DNA from: Actinostola sp. cb2023
Lineage: Eukaryota > Cnidaria > Anthozoa > Actiniaria > Actinostolidae
Length of the DNA: 64,000 nucleotides
Direction of reading: 5' to 3'
Assembly: GCA_033675265.1 (NCBI GenBank)
Contig: JAUJYZ010000316.1
Coordinates: 186,001 to 250,000 of the forward strand
Shown here: positions 1 through 10,605 of the stretch, piece by piece
How positions within the stretch are numbered: the first letter of the stretch is position 1
Layout of the letters: the number at the start of each line of letters is the position of its first letter
Notes under the pieces: model-generated
What the model was told of the DNA's origin: nothing
Seen by the model: the letters and a program-made list of their open reading frames with translations, nothing else
Database searches by the model: none
Program-made: the position numbers and the translations under genes

Positions 1-246
1 AAATGGGTTGTACACTATTCTGGCTACTCATTGCACAATTATAAACCACAGCCATATCGTGTTAAAACATATTACTGGACCTGTCTTGGCACTGCCGCGC
101 AAATTATAGCCACGCCACGCCCTCCTGACCTCGGTCCCTAAACATATCTTGCATATATATCAACACAGGCTTGGTTGTCACAACTTTAGTGGAACTGACT
201 TAGCAATCATATATAATCATATACGTATTCAAACGTGTAACGAGTA

Positions 247-840
247 TTATGATGTAACCACATTATAGATAACAGCAGATACTAGACGCAATGAGTTAAG
301 AATTGCCCCCCGAAGACTACGGTACAACTTTAGTTGTCCCAAGTTGTTCAAATGCACGCCATCACGTGTGTAGACATTGTGTGGCGATTTCCAAAAGCCC
401 CTATCACCCCAGAAGATAGCGTAGGGTATTGGCTCCAAAACTATTTTAAGGTACTTTGACAACATATCAACTTTCTTGTTGAACGGCTTCGCTGACTCTC
501 GACGAATAGTTTGGCACACACAAACAATTGTAACTCCGTATGAGTCGTGCAAAAGGCGTACAAATTCTTCGATTACAGACCCAACGCGCAAAGGCGTGTG
601 ATCGGCGAGGTCGTTTGTACCGAGTTGTACAATTACAATGTCTGGTCTGAAGGATTCGACCACATGTAGATCATGCCGAATGGTTTTGGGTATGGTACGC
701 CCTCCTATCCCATGCCATTTAATTGTGGCTTGATCAGGACTGATGTTCATGTCGCAATCTGAAGAATTGTTCAGCCTGGCAAATTGATGCAGTCGACGGA
801 TAAAGGAATGACCAATAATCAATACACGTAGAGGTGCCAT
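247..840 (-). CDS. SGNH-hydrolase-fold protein (197 aa)
   Basis: Single uninterrupted ORF of 197 codons starting at ATG 840. The SGNH/GDSL esterase blocks are visible in order: GHSFIRR near residue 10 (Ser nucleophile block), GIGGRT near 46 (Gly block), QLGTNDLAD near 72 (Asn block) and TRDGVHLN near 159 (catalytic Asp and His). No signal peptide or membrane segment is evident. SGNH proteins hydrolyse ester bonds of lipids or acetylated sugars; the substrate cannot be read from sequence. Stand-alone SGNH ORFs of this size occur inside some Ngaro-type and CR1-type retroelements of animals, so this may be a transposon-borne hydrolase rather than a host gene. No reverse transcriptase is adjacent, although the window edge is only 246 bp away. 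All catalytic residues are present, so it could be active. The fold is well supported; the transposon origin is inference. Confidence 0.8.
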   Translation of the reverse strand: MAPLRVLIIGHSFIRRLHQFARLNNSSDCDMNISPDQATIKWHGIGGRTIPKTIRHDLHVVESFRPDIVIVQLGTNDLADHTPLRVGSVIEEFVRLLHDSYGVTIVCVCQTIRRESAKPFNKKVDMLSKYLKIVLEPIPYAIFWGDRGFWKSPHNVYTRDGVHLNNLGQLKLYRSLRGAILNSLRLVSAVIYNVVTS

Positions 841-1457
841 AACTATTCATAGAGGAACAGCGAAACAGGGGCATAAGTAATATGCTACCAGATAATCAAT
901 AGTGCAGATACACTGCGCTAGTACTTGCCTGTAATAATGAATTCTTGTACTTTCTGTACCAAAAGGAAAGGGGTGTGCTATTGATGCGACATCCCTTATA
1001 TAAACCGAGTTCCACATGCTCTAGTATCACGTGATTTGTTTGGCCAATCAGCGGGTTTTGTCATCCCATACCTCACTCTTACCATTACAACAGATAAGCT
1101 GGGGATATACCCCGCTAAGAACTTTAAACCGCCGCGTCATAAAAATCCCATTATCCTTTTCGTATAATGGTGGTTTTATTAAACAATCGATATCTTAACT
1201 AAGCTATAATACGAAACTGCTCTCATTGTTCAGTGCGGTCAAGCAATCGGAATGAGAATTGAATGCTAAAAGAACAGTTATTATATTCTTTTCATCTCAA
1301 CCAGATATTGACTACAAAGCTGGTTGAAACGCCTACCTGGTTCAAACAATGATTAAACAATATCATAAGTAATTTACAAAAATATTGTAAATACTACTTA
1401 CACTTTTAGTGCTTGCACTATAAGATAAAAATATACATTGCATAATATTATTTTGTT
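841..1457. other. no gene seen
   Basis: Upstream flank of the SGNH ORF. It is AT-rich with no ORF, no obvious terminal repeat and no recognisable RNA gene. Confidence 0.5.
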
Positions 1458-2010
1458 ATTCTACATGTAGGGCAACACCACTGTCCTTTGGGTGCAATTT
1501 CAAGTTTTTAGCAATGCATATGAGACCAAATGATTTCACAGTCACCATTGTCACAGCCAATCAGTGTACTCCCTTCAATATCATCCTTGCAATTGCAGCA
1601 GGGCCCACTTTCATCATCAGATTTCTCTTTCTGCAACATTTCCCTCTTTGTGCTAGAGCAAGTCTTGAGTACCATTTCCCAAGACGTTCTGGGGAATACC
1701 AACGTTGAAAAACTTAGATGCTTTTACCACAGCTTCCTAGAAAACATCTGGGTAAACACATTCAATGTGCACATCTCAGTGCAAACAACAAAATCATAGT
1801 AGTAAACATCGATAACAAAACTTTGTGCCTGCACTTGATAGCAGTATGTGTGCTTTCTGTGCAAACTCAAGCAGCTGTTCTTTTTACTTGAAACTTCTTG
1901 GATAGTAGCAGCCTTAAAACAAAAGAGACAGCAGTTTCTTACCCATCAACAGTGACAATGCAACAAGAGAAGGGTCTGGTTATGTCTTCAACTCCTCAAC
2001 AACTTGCGTG
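1458..2010 (-). pseudogene. decayed YqaJ-nuclease / PHD-finger protein
   Basis: Read on the minus strand in shifting frames. Near 1950-1860 a fragment resembles the YqaJ (lambda-exonuclease-like) fold, with a tyrosine-rich YCYQVQAQ motif followed by YYDFVVCTE around 1810, the place where family members carry a YYYQVQ helix and a C/F-DFVVWT strand. A C-terminal PHD-type zinc finger follows at 1600-1458: CCNCKDD, then CDNGDCEIIWSHMHC, then an in-frame TAA, then KGQWCCPTC. The stop therefore lies between the H-x2-C pair and the last C-x2-C pair. YqaJ followed by a C-terminal PHD is a known arrangement in cnidarian and other invertebrate transposon-associated proteins. At least three frame changes plus the nonsense codon make it non-functional. 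Confidence 0.55.
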
Positions 2011-3419
2011 CTTACTCTGATGTGTGAAATGAAATTCTGAAGGTGGCACTCCACCACGACCAAACAGTATACTATGTACAATGTCTGCTGTCACGGATAC
2101 TCTGGTGTGACAATTGACAGCAAACGCCTTCTCTCATCACTGTAACGACGGACCATGCCAATGTTTCTAGCAGCTTTAATGCTTGCCTTTACAGTATCAG
2201 GTATTGGACCACAGAATGCTATTCTGCTTTTGGCTTTGGTGTTGCAAATACATAATTTTCTGATTCTGCATGTTTTTCTTATTTTTGACACAGTGTTCTT
2301 TGTTTTGCATTCCCAGCAATGAGAGAAAATCAACTTCATGCTTTCTGTTTCTTTTATGGACATCCAATTTTCCTATTGCCACTTCCCACTTCCCACTGTT
2401 TGATGTTTATGACGTCATTGAACATATCAACCAGCGACTGTCCAGACTCATTATTTGTAAACTTTATTGCATAGGCTTTCACTGCATCTACAACTTGTGA
2501 TTGCATGTGTGTCTTTTTGTTCTCTCTTGTACATCAGCATATGCCTTCAGAGAAATAGGTGGTGTTGTGTACTTTTTGTTGAAAACATATTCTCAGAGTG
2601 TTTTGGAATGACAGCCTAAAGAATAAACATGCGTTAATGATACATATGAAGTTATTTAAGCTCACAAATGAATAGTACAAAGTGTTTGCCTATAAGTGTG
2701 TATCAAAAGAGGGTTTACTGTCCTCAGTATCTTTCATACATTTCCATGTACAAGGAGTTATACCACTTGTTATGTAAGCTTGTATTTCAATCGAAAAAGG
2801 TTTGGAAACTGTCTTGTTTGCATTGATCTTATTCTTACCATTTCATTGTCGAAAGAAGTTGAAGCTGAGCACGTTTCTCCATCATAGGTATCATGAACAT
2901 ATTATACATGCAGAGTTTAAAATATGTGTTTATATTTAAAATACAGTGTGTCAAACCGTGAACACTCAGATCATTATATTCCGTACTTTATACAGTGACA
3001 TACGTCTCAAATAAAGCATTGAATTGAGTGATCAAAATAAATCTGATCGATTGGCTCAAGTGATACCTGGTAGCGCCAACTTTAAGTTTTATCGATGGTA
3101 TTATTTGTGGTCAGTTTCTAAGATGATGAAATGTACAACGATTATTTTATATTTCAAATAAATTTTTCAATGCACGTCTTGTGTAAACATTTAATATTAT
3201 TACATGGTGAAACCGGACTTTAGTCAACTCGATCACTTCCGAGACACTTTATTTCAGAGTCTTAGACACAACACAGATATTAATCAATCATTGAACTTTA
3301 CTTATTGAATAAATTTTACTTTTAGATGTTCTAATATTTATACCGTATATATACATATACGGTATTGATCATGAAAGATAACTGCAAAGACATGTGGACA
3401 AATGGGAGGATCATTTGCT
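2011..3419. other. no gene recognised
   Basis: A 90-codon minus-strand ORF at 2091-2363 is cysteine- and basic-rich but matches nothing I recognise. It may be a further 5' piece of the YqaJ-PHD pseudogene. The remainder is AT-rich with no coding signal. Confidence 0.4.
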
Positions 3420-3790
3420 GCAGAATCATCTGAAAACGAGGATGCATTCAACCCACAAAAGAGGTGGACTGCATGCAATAGGTGAACGATCAAGTATGGA
3501 GATGCTGGAGAAGAGAGTTTCTTCCTAGCCTGAACACCAGGTTTCTTCCTAGCCTGAACACCAGGAAGAGGTGGTTCCACCCACAGCGAAATGGATGTAG
3601 TGATGATCATAGAACCTAACGCTTCCTGGAACGATTGGCCGCTTGGTCATGTTGGTGAAGTGTTCCAGGAGGAGCTGATGGTTTGGTGAGAGTAGCACGA
3701 GTACATGTAAGAGGAAAAGAGTATTTACGCTCTGTACATCGCCTATGTCCTTTGGAATATGAAGACGTCGACAAATGGACATTGTGTAGA
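3420..3790 (+). pseudogene. BEL/Pao retrotransposon integrase C-terminal fragment
   Basis: Plus-strand reading shows NPQKRW, then VNDQVWRCWRREFLPSL, then KRWFHPQRNG, then WNDWPLGHVGEVF, then DGLVRVARVHVRGKEYLR and SVHRLCPLE. This order (W-x2-W-x-x-EYL, 'NDWPLGRV.EV.PG.DG', then R-x-V-x-K-L-x-L) is the signature of the C-terminal end of BEL/Pao integrases. A 24-bp direct duplication (3519-3567) repeats FLPSLNTR, and two frame changes follow. The rest of the element was not found. The sequence after about 3785 may contain 3' LTR but has no partner in the window. Confidence 0.7.
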
Positions 3791-4524
3791 ACTGAAACTG
3801 TTAATGTTGTGTTAACTGTGAGACTATTTTCTGTAAAGCGAACGTTTCACATCCGAGAGGGGAAAGTGTTCAGAATCGTTTATTATGTTATTATACCACC
3901 CTGCTGACAACAGGGACAGCGGGCTTGGACATGTGTGACGAGCGAGTGTGACAGTGTTCAGTGTTTGTATGAAAGAGTTTGTATGCACACGTTATGTCAA
4001 AATGAAAGGTCTAAAAGCGAACCAAGAAAAAGAGGCAGTTCCAATACCTTCGCTATTTGACTTAAGAACGAAAATGAACCACATTACATGTAAATTTTTG
4101 TATTTGATTCGTATTTCTCTTATGCTCGTACATGAATCATGGTACACCAGTTGGTAAAAACCTGCATTGGTTGAACTCAATTATAAGGAGCACGTAAATG
4201 GCAATTTCAACGACTGGACAAGCGAAATACTGCAAGAGGAGACTGATTATGAGGACTACGAAGACATTGAATAAGTTAAAGGCTAATAATTCACTTAAGA
4301 GTGAGTGTCTTGAGAAAACCAGGCAGTGCCAAAAGGTGGGGGTCGGCCGATTCCCTCTAAATTTAGTACATTTATAACCTATCGAGATTGATTATGAATG
4401 GTGGTATTTACCGATTCGCCTGGCTTTTTACTTCCGAGTTTGACCACCCCCCTCTGTTTTTGGCCAAATTTCATTCACAAATTTGAAATTTTAAAGCATA
4501 TTTAATGAACTAAAATAACCTCTT
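3791..4524. other. no gene established
   Basis: Downstream of the BEL fragment. Two short plus-strand stretches look mildly coding: 3999-4085 (starting MKGLKANQEKEA) and 4168-4272 (ending in acidic ETDYEDYEDIE). They are not linked by obvious splice sites and I cannot assign them. Confidence 0.3.
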
Positions 4525-5999
4525 CTATTCACGGTAATCATATCTTGCTTTCGGTAGTACCTTCTCGGTATCCGGCCGTTTCGCTATAGTAGCAAAATCT
4601 GAAATAAAACGTCTATAATATCCTGTGAGTCCTAAGAAACTTCTAACATCTTTGACACATTTGGGTGCCGGAATGCGCTGAACTGCAACGACCTTTGCTA
4701 TGTCAGGACTAACGCCTTTCTGCGAGACTGTGTGGCCTAGAAATGAAACTTCACGCCGCAAAATGGCATTTTGACAATTTAGCTCGTAAATTGTGCTCCC
4801 TGAACCTACGAAGAATTGCTGTTAGTCTAAGATTATGTTCGAGCATCGTGTGCCCAAAGCAAATTACATCATCCAAGTAACATAAGCATGCCTCGAAAGT
4901 TAATCCTGCTAACACAATTTCCATAGTGCACTGGAAAGTTGCCGGTGCGGTCTTGAGCCCAAAGCTCATTCGGTTAAATTCGAAAATTCCCGAACTCGTG
5001 ACAAAAGCTGTTTTTGGTCGGTCTCTGGGGTCGACCGAGATTTGAAAATAACCACTACGAAGATCAAGAGTCGAAAAATACTTTGCGTTACCTAATGAGT
5101 CAAGAATATCCGCTAATTTCGGAAGTGGATGTGAGTCGTTTAAGGTGACTTCATTAAGTTTGCGATAGTCGACACAAAATCGTAGCTCTCCAGTGCGTTT
5201 TTTGACTAAAAGTATAGGGCTGGACCATGGACTAGTAGAAGGCCGGATTACACCTTGTTCTATGTTCTAGCATTTCTTTAAACTGTCGGTCAGCTTCGCC
5301 TTTATGCGCATAAGGTAAACGACGTGGGCGCTGTTTAATGGACTGACTATCGCCTGTAATGATTCTATGCGTGACAACATTAGTATGACCCAAGTTTTCT
5401 TCAAAAACATCCGAGAACTCTGATATGACAGTGAAAAGCTTGTCTTTATCTTCTCTACTTAAGGATGGATTAATAGCTTTCTGTAGTTGTTCTTTGAGAT
5501 TTGCCGTCTTATCATCGCACTCCTTGGTTACTACTCCGCAGCTAACACTAGCTGTCTTACTATGTGATTCTACTAGTGGGCTAAATTCCACTATCTTCAT
5601 TTTAGACATTAAGTCAATCGGCTCATTGAGCGTATACATTATTCTTAAGGGAACGCTTCTACCCTGCGGTTGGACAACAGCGTGCGCAACATGTACTCGT
5701 AAATTACATTCTTCCATCTCTAGTGGTGAAATCATACCTACAACAGATGAAACTGACTTTCCCAATCTTCCTTCTACTATCATTTCTGTTCTAGCCGGTA
5801 TAATAACATCTTCTTCTAATCTAACTGTAATATCTGTTCTCAAACGAGACTGAGCAAGGACGGTTGCATCCTCCGGACAAGGTTCAGATACTTCAAGGGT
5901 CTTTAAGGGAACACTATTTGCCTCAATAACCCCAGATACACTCCCCTCTCTGGATGGGTAATCAGTAGAAAGACGAGAAAATCCCAACCTAATACACAA
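4525..5999 (-). pseudogene. Ty3/Gypsy-type reverse transcriptase and upstream linker
   Basis: Minus-strand pol segment of the element whose LTR lies at 7224-7535. From 5999 to 5260 there is a linker open frame that leads into RT (THRIITGD, then RPRRLPYAHKGEAD). A frameshift near 5260 moves the reading into the finger and palm region (IRPSTSPWSSPILLVKK, FCVDYRKLNEVT). The palm continues with FNRMSFGLKTAPATFQ and the catalytic CYLDDVICF at about 4860, then the thumb FLGLTGYYRRFI. Coding similarity stops near 4540, so RNase H and integrase are missing. Several frameshifts make it inactive. The Gypsy assignment rests on the FGL-x-x-AP-x-TFQ and YLDD motifs. Confidence 0.85.
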
Positions 6000-6345
6000 T
6001 CGTAACTGATATTGCTGCTAACTAAAAACAATCCTTTATACGTTATCTTACTCCTAGAGAATTTAACTGTAGCTGGTAAACGTCCTAGAATACTTAAATT
6101 ACTTCCCGTGATTGAAACACATTGTTCTGACATAGAAGTATTTATAATTACATTATCAACATCAATAATCGCGTGAACTTTGTCACTAATAAAGGTTCTC
6201 ATTGAGCCAGTATCTATCAAAGCATTGACTTCTACATTGTCAATATAACATTTAACGAAAGGTTGAGTAGGGATACTAAAATTAGAAATATTACTTACAA
6301 CAGGACGACTTGCGATCCTACTTATCGGGCCGCCCTCCTGGAGTT
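5903..6345 (-). pseudogene. Gypsy retropepsin-type aspartic protease
   Basis: Open frame between gag and RT, overlapping the gag end in a different frame (about -1). NALIDTGSMRTFIS holds the D-T-G active-site loop and CVLGWDFL the C-terminal LG-x-DFL strand, the usual spacing for a single-lobe retropepsin that works as a dimer. It should cleave the Gag-Pol polyprotein. Its frame is lost near 5990, where the linker resumes in another phase. The overlap with gag would suit programmed frameshifting, but in a decayed copy this cannot be told from an indel. Confidence 0.8.
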
Positions 6346-7176
6346 GAAATGATTAGAACAGTCCTTAGCAAAATGTCCAAATCCTTGACATTCGTAGCAC
6401 TTTACAGTGTTGATGTCTTGACGGCTTTGATCCTGCTTTCGTCGGTTCTGCCAGCATGCTCTCGAGAGATGGCCTTCTTTCCCACAGTTATAACAAACTC
6501 TTGGCAGTCCTGTTGGGGTACTTGTCTGTCTCGTGGTGCTTATACTCGCAATGGTTTCTTCCAATTCTTTCTGTTTTGTGGCCATCTCTGTGACTAGAGC
6601 CACAAGCTGCTTCATTTCAGGGCTACTTGCCGTGGAAGAGACTTGATTTGTCTCCGTAAATTCTTGCACTGCCCTATAACGTTGAACAAAACTGATCATG
6701 TTGTCCAGGTCGGGTGTCGGGTCATGCTGTAGCATTTTTATTTTTAGATCTTTAGGCAAACCCCTCATGAATTGTCTGCCCAAAAGAGCCTGCTTGGCGT
6801 TATCCTCTATTTCTGAGTCGGCCTTCATCAAAATCTCCTTTAATTCCCATTTGTATACCGCAGGGTCTTCTCCAGGCCTTAACATTCGCCCTTCAAACTG
6901 CGAAAAATAGTTTTCTCTGCCTGTTATGGGGCACATTGCTTCTTTCAACTTCTTGGCGGCATCGGCGTACGTCTTACGGTCATCATCTGCGATGGCATAG
7001 AAATGGCTTTGTGCTTGATTTCGAAGGAAAGCTGGTAGCTTTTTTATCTTGTCCTCGGCTTTCCAGTTGTTGGCTTCAGCACATGCATCAAACTCACGAA
7101 GCCAGGTAACTACATCACCTCCCTCAAATTTTCCGGGAAGAATAGCTGTTGTAGACATTTTTGTGTAGATTACCAC
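6322..7176 (-). CDS. Gypsy Gag polyprotein with two zinc knuckles
   Basis: Uninterrupted 284-codon ORF starting 24 bp inside the primer-binding site. Residues about 15-165 have the Retrotrans_gag shape (VTWLREFDACAEANNW, then FAxG-like spacing and RGLPKDLK). A polar helical stretch follows (MATKQKELEETIAS). Two CCHC knuckles are at the C terminus: CYNCGKEGHLSRAC and CYECQGFGHFAKDC. Gag packages the element's RNA into cytoplasmic particles. It is followed on the same strand by protease and RT in other frames. It is the best-preserved part of this element. Confidence 0.9.
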   Translation of the reverse strand: MVIYTKMSTTAILPGKFEGGDVVTWLREFDACAEANNWKAEDKIKKLPAFLRNQAQSHFYAIADDDRKTYADAAKKLKEAMCPITGRENYFSQFEGRMLRPGEDPAVYKWELKEILMKADSEIEDNAKQALLGRQFMRGLPKDLKIKMLQHDPTPDLDNMISFVQRYRAVQEFTETNQVSSTASSPEMKQLVALVTEMATKQKELEETIASISTTRQTSTPTGLPRVCYNCGKEGHLSRACWQNRRKQDQSRQDINTVKCYECQGFGHFAKDCSNHFNSRRAAR

Positions 7177-7199
7177 AGTCTTGAAAAAAAACTTTGTTC

Positions 7200-7223
7200 G
7201 ATCCTGCCGCTGGACACCAGATT
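7200..7223 (-). promoter_or_regulatory. Gypsy tRNA primer-binding site
   Basis: Immediately inside the LTR the minus strand reads TGGTGTCCAGCGGCAGGATC. It begins with TGG as expected for pairing to a tRNA 3' CCA. The complement continues into a T-arm-like GTTCGATCCTGCC, so up to about 24 nt could pair. I cannot name the tRNA. Confidence 0.65.
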
Positions 7224-7535
7224 TGTAGCGTGCCGAACACTAACAAATTACGAGACACAGGTCTTTCTTCAGTCTGACTTTATTTCACAACTTCAGATCC
7301 TTTTTATAACATATCTAATAGTTTATCTAAGCACGTACGCATAGGGACAACATAGCTAGCATAACCACAATACCCACTATAAGCAAACCACAGCATAGCT
7401 AGCGTAACTAGAAAACCCGCTATAAGCAAACCACAGGAAGGAACTACATACATTTGAAGCTAGTCATAATTCTTATCACGTAATTGCAACTATAGTATTT
7501 GCTGTTATAAATCATATGAAGTGACAGCCGTCACA
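7224..7535 (-). repeat. Gypsy 5' LTR (solo partner)
   Basis: Read on the minus strand it starts TGTGACGGCTGTCAC and ends GGCACGCTACA, followed by AATC and the primer-binding site. It contains two near-identical 60-bp stretches (7345-7400 and 7395-7450, 'cataGCTAGCGTAAC...AAGCAAACCACAG'). No 3' LTR was found, so the 5' boundary rests on the TG...CA rule only. Confidence 0.6.
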
Positions 7536-7611
7536 CATACACTCTATTTTATATCACACGATATATCAGGCTTGTTGTTTCGTTCTTTCCAACAAAATAC
7601 ATTTAAAACTA

Positions 7612-8476
7612 CAGTTGAATCCCGCTATCTCGAACTCGGTTATCTCGAACTCCCCGCTATCTCGAACACAAACCCATTTCCCTTGGATTTCCCCCTGTTT
7701 TTTCAGTCATTTACTATGGGCTATCTCGAACTCGGTTATCTCGAACTCCCCGCTATCTCGAACTATTTTGGGTTCCCTTGACCCAAATCAACCCCGGTTA
7801 TCTCGAACTCTAACGATAAAGTCGATGAACAAACAGCAGAAAGTGTCACAACACAGTTCGTTGGAAGGCAAGAAACATCAATTGAACTTTAATTGTTCAG
7901 TATACGTAAGTGGATTAACATTCTACCTTTGTTCGAATTCGCGTATCCTGTGCCGCCTCACAAACAACTGTTTCAAAATGCATATTTGATGCGTTTGTTG
8001 CATATTTTTTTCAAACAAAATTGTATGATATACAACTGTAGCTGTATTTGAAACACTATTAAATATTAGTAGAATTACACAGGTGATTATAGAAAATCAA
8101 GCGCGCTGATTGGTCGAGAACTTCGGACTATTCCTCGATAGTTACCTACAGCGTTTTGACAAAATGGCTGCCAGCTTTTGAAATATGAAATAAAAATCTA
8201 TTTTCTTTAAAATGCTTTTTTATTTTTATTTTTTTCAAACAATCACCTGTGTAATTCTACTAAAACAATTAGTCACCTCAGGCTCAGTGAATAGCAGTGA
8301 TAATAACCTCGACTTCGTCTCGGTTATTATTCACCGATATTCACCTCGCCTTTGGTGACTAATTGTTAATTAATGAAAATATCAGTGAAATGACACTGAC
8401 CCGGTTATTTCGAACCCCCGCTATCTTGAACTAATTTCCCTTTCCCTTCAGAGTTCGAGATAGCGAGGTTCTACTG
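7612..8476. mobile_element. Tigger/pogo-type MITE, TA target duplication
   Basis: Ends are CAGTTGAATCCCGCTATCTC on the left and the inverse GAGATAGCGAGGTTCTACTG on the right, each bordered by TA (7610-7611, 8477-8478). CAG-initial ends with 'CCCGCTATCTCGAAC' and TA duplication are typical of pogo/Tigger non-autonomous elements. The 'TATCTCGAACTC' phrase is repeated six or more times in the left 200 bp. There is no transposase. The right half is repeated at 45990-46195 without the nested insertion present here, which delimits that insertion. Confidence 0.8.
8068..8367. repeat. two nested foldbacks inside the Tigger MITE
   Basis: First foldback: AGTAGAATTACACAGGTGAT at 8068 and its inverse at 8241-8261. 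Second: AACAATTAGTCACC at 8265 and its inverse at 8354-8367, with an inner hairpin around GATAATAACC. The related copy near 46.08 kb lacks this block, so it is an insertion of about 0.3 kb. Confidence 0.7.
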
Positions 8477-8544
8477 TATCTAGCTATGTCCAGTCAGATT
8501 TTCTACGAGCCGGATAGGTTGGGTGGTTTGGAAACTCATTTGCA

Positions 8545-8790
8545 TATTTTGTTAACTCATTATAATAAATAGTATGCAACAAACAGTCAAATCACTTGGC
8601 GAAACTCCATTCTTCTTTGGAATAACAAACAAATTCAACATAAATTACTTGGGATGAAAGGACTCATATCTCGGAATGATCTGTTTGCGGACATTTTGGA
8701 TTGCTCCAGTGAAATCAATAGTTCTTATGGCTTTTTATCAATTTCTGCATTTCTATGGAAATGCACTCATCCTACTGAAGAGAAATGAAA
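8545..8790 (+). pseudogene. non-LTR retrotransposon ORF2 C-terminal remnant
   Basis: One plus frame reads NSILLWNNKQIQHKLLGMKG, then LISRNDLFADILD, ending at a TGA at 8786. An 'LWNN..I' block followed by a 'KGI..ND' block is typical of the region after the palm in L1/Nimb-like LINE RTs. It is short and isolated, so the family is uncertain. Confidence 0.45.
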
Positions 8791-9326
8791 TTTACTTGGT
8801 ATCCTGAATTGGATAGAAACATGAATGAACTTAAGTTTATAGCCTCTGACGGCTTTCCTGACCCATTGAACTGAAGGGAGACTATCCAAAACGGGGTAAA
8901 CAATAACAAAATGAACTTTGTGCAGACATGACTTTTTGAGTTCTAATGTTGGGATTAAGCTGTGCGTATGGTGATGTCAGACCATATAAGGACATGTTGA
9001 CCATAAAAGCTTGGAGCATTGTTATGAGCTGATAACCCTGCTCTGTATAAAGGCCTTGGAGTTGGGGCAATATCGTATACACCCCTTGATTTCGTAATGA
9101 CCAGGGTAATGTGGGAGATCAAGCCTTAGGGATAACAAAGGAAACCGAGCCAATCATGTGATAAACATTTTTTTACTGCCCCTGTATGTAGCCTTTGAAG
9201 AAAACTCTTAGCTTTTCTTTTCTTTGGTACTCAATATTTTCATCCTATGCTTGCCTTTTTCCTCTACACGTTTCCATTGGTCATATATGTTGTTAGGCAT
9301 ATGTGACCAAGTGATCTTTTTACAAT
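8791..9326. other. no gene seen
   Basis: Only a 66-codon minus ORF (8882-9082) of no recognisable family lies here. No terminal repeats were noticed. Confidence 0.4.
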
Positions 9327-10000
9327 TGTAAGAAGAGTGAATCAAAGTAATTTTACAACTGCTTTATTGACAAAGGTTAACTCAAGGTAAACCAAAAGAT
9401 AAACCAAGGGTAAACAAAGGGCGAAGATAATACGCTGAAATATACAATGTTGAAAAGTATAATTAGAATCGATATTTATACTAAACAATAATTAATACTG
9501 CACGATCACACTCTTCAATAGCGATCAAGCGATTTTCATGGTTTAAGATGAATAGAATACTAGCGGCGACAATATAAAGTCAATATTACTGAGTCTAAAA
9601 GTAATCTGTTACATACCAACAGCATTGGAGGTGCTAGTCTAAAGATATTTCGTTGATTAACCTTCACTTGACTTTATCTTGTCTCGCTTCAAACTGGACT
9701 GATTTAGCTACAAAAGCTCACTTCTTAAATATGCTCAGGAAAAGCTATGCACTCTAAAGAATTCTAAATAATTATGCGCTCTGGCGTGGCAATTCACGTA
9801 GTATGAACCACGTAAAGGAAAAATGCGTAAGAAAGCTATAACGTTATTGTCACGAATTTATGCCAGCTTTATGATAACAGGATTATCTTACCCACATCGC
9901 GTGTGGCATGCCCGTGTCACGCCTAGTGTTACGTCTACTGACAGGAACTCACGTAATCTATGTTCTATCTTTAAACGAACTAATTACTAAAACTTGGTCA
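9327..10000 (-). repeat. 3' LTR of the second Gypsy element
   Basis: On the minus strand it starts TGACCAAGTTTTAG directly after a polypurine tract and ends CTCTTCTTACA, giving TG...CA ends. A polyadenylation signal AATAAA lies 40 bp from the 3' end (plus strand TTTATT at 9362), as expected for an R region. The 5' LTR is not in the window because the element is broken at 16.01 kb. Confidence 0.6.
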
Positions 10001-10017
10001 CCCTCCCCTACTTTTTT
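10001..10017 (-). other. polypurine tract
   Basis: Minus strand AAAAAAGTAGGGGAGGG abuts the LTR start. This is the second-strand primer position of LTR retrotransposons. Confidence 0.6.
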
Positions 10018-10108
10018 GATATTGTTGTCCTTGACATGACCAATTTGTTTCACTTAGACTAAAAGAAAGTGTGAGTCAAAAACCAACATAGCAAAATAAA
10101 ACAAATGG

Positions 10109-10554
10109 TCAAGTCCTTGTCAAAATATGCTGTTGTGGACGCAACAAGGACAAACTGGGTAAATGCGTATCTTGATCCTGATTTTCCAGCAGTATTCCTG
10201 GTAGTCCTTTGCAGTTTACTGTCCTTTCAACTCCTTGGTGTCCCATCTGATCATGTAAACTCTGCATGACGTGGTCTCTCAGCACAGTGGGTACAACAAG
10301 CTGTCTGAGTTGTCCATGGTTTGGATCTTGTACGACTCTGTACAGCACTCCAGCATCCGGTTGCATCGTACCCTTCGCTCACAGAAGTTTGGTTGTCTTC
10401 CCTCTTTCCAGTATTTCAGGAATTGTCTTATTGTTGCATCACTGTTCTGCATCTCAGTAAGCTCAGTTTTAGAGTGCGTAGGAAATGCTGTAGTAGCAGG
10501 TACACCACTCTTTCTCTTTCTCTTTCTCATGTGTGACTTGTCTATCAAGTGCAA
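10109..10554 (-). pseudogene. Gypsy integrase zinc-binding region, broken
   Basis: Two overlapping minus frames. One reads FLKYWKEGRQPNF, typical of the linker before integrase. The other reads LYRVVQDPNHGQLRQLVVP, then LRDHVMQSLHDQMGHQG, the HHCC integrase N-terminal pattern (H-x-H spacing). The catalytic D-D-E core is absent. The segment lies between the polypurine tract and the RT remnant, so RNase H and most of integrase were lost by internal deletion. Confidence 0.65.
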
Positions 10555-10605
10555 TGTCTCTATGGGTGTCCATCATATTGCTCTGGGCTTGCTGTGATTA
10601 AGAAT

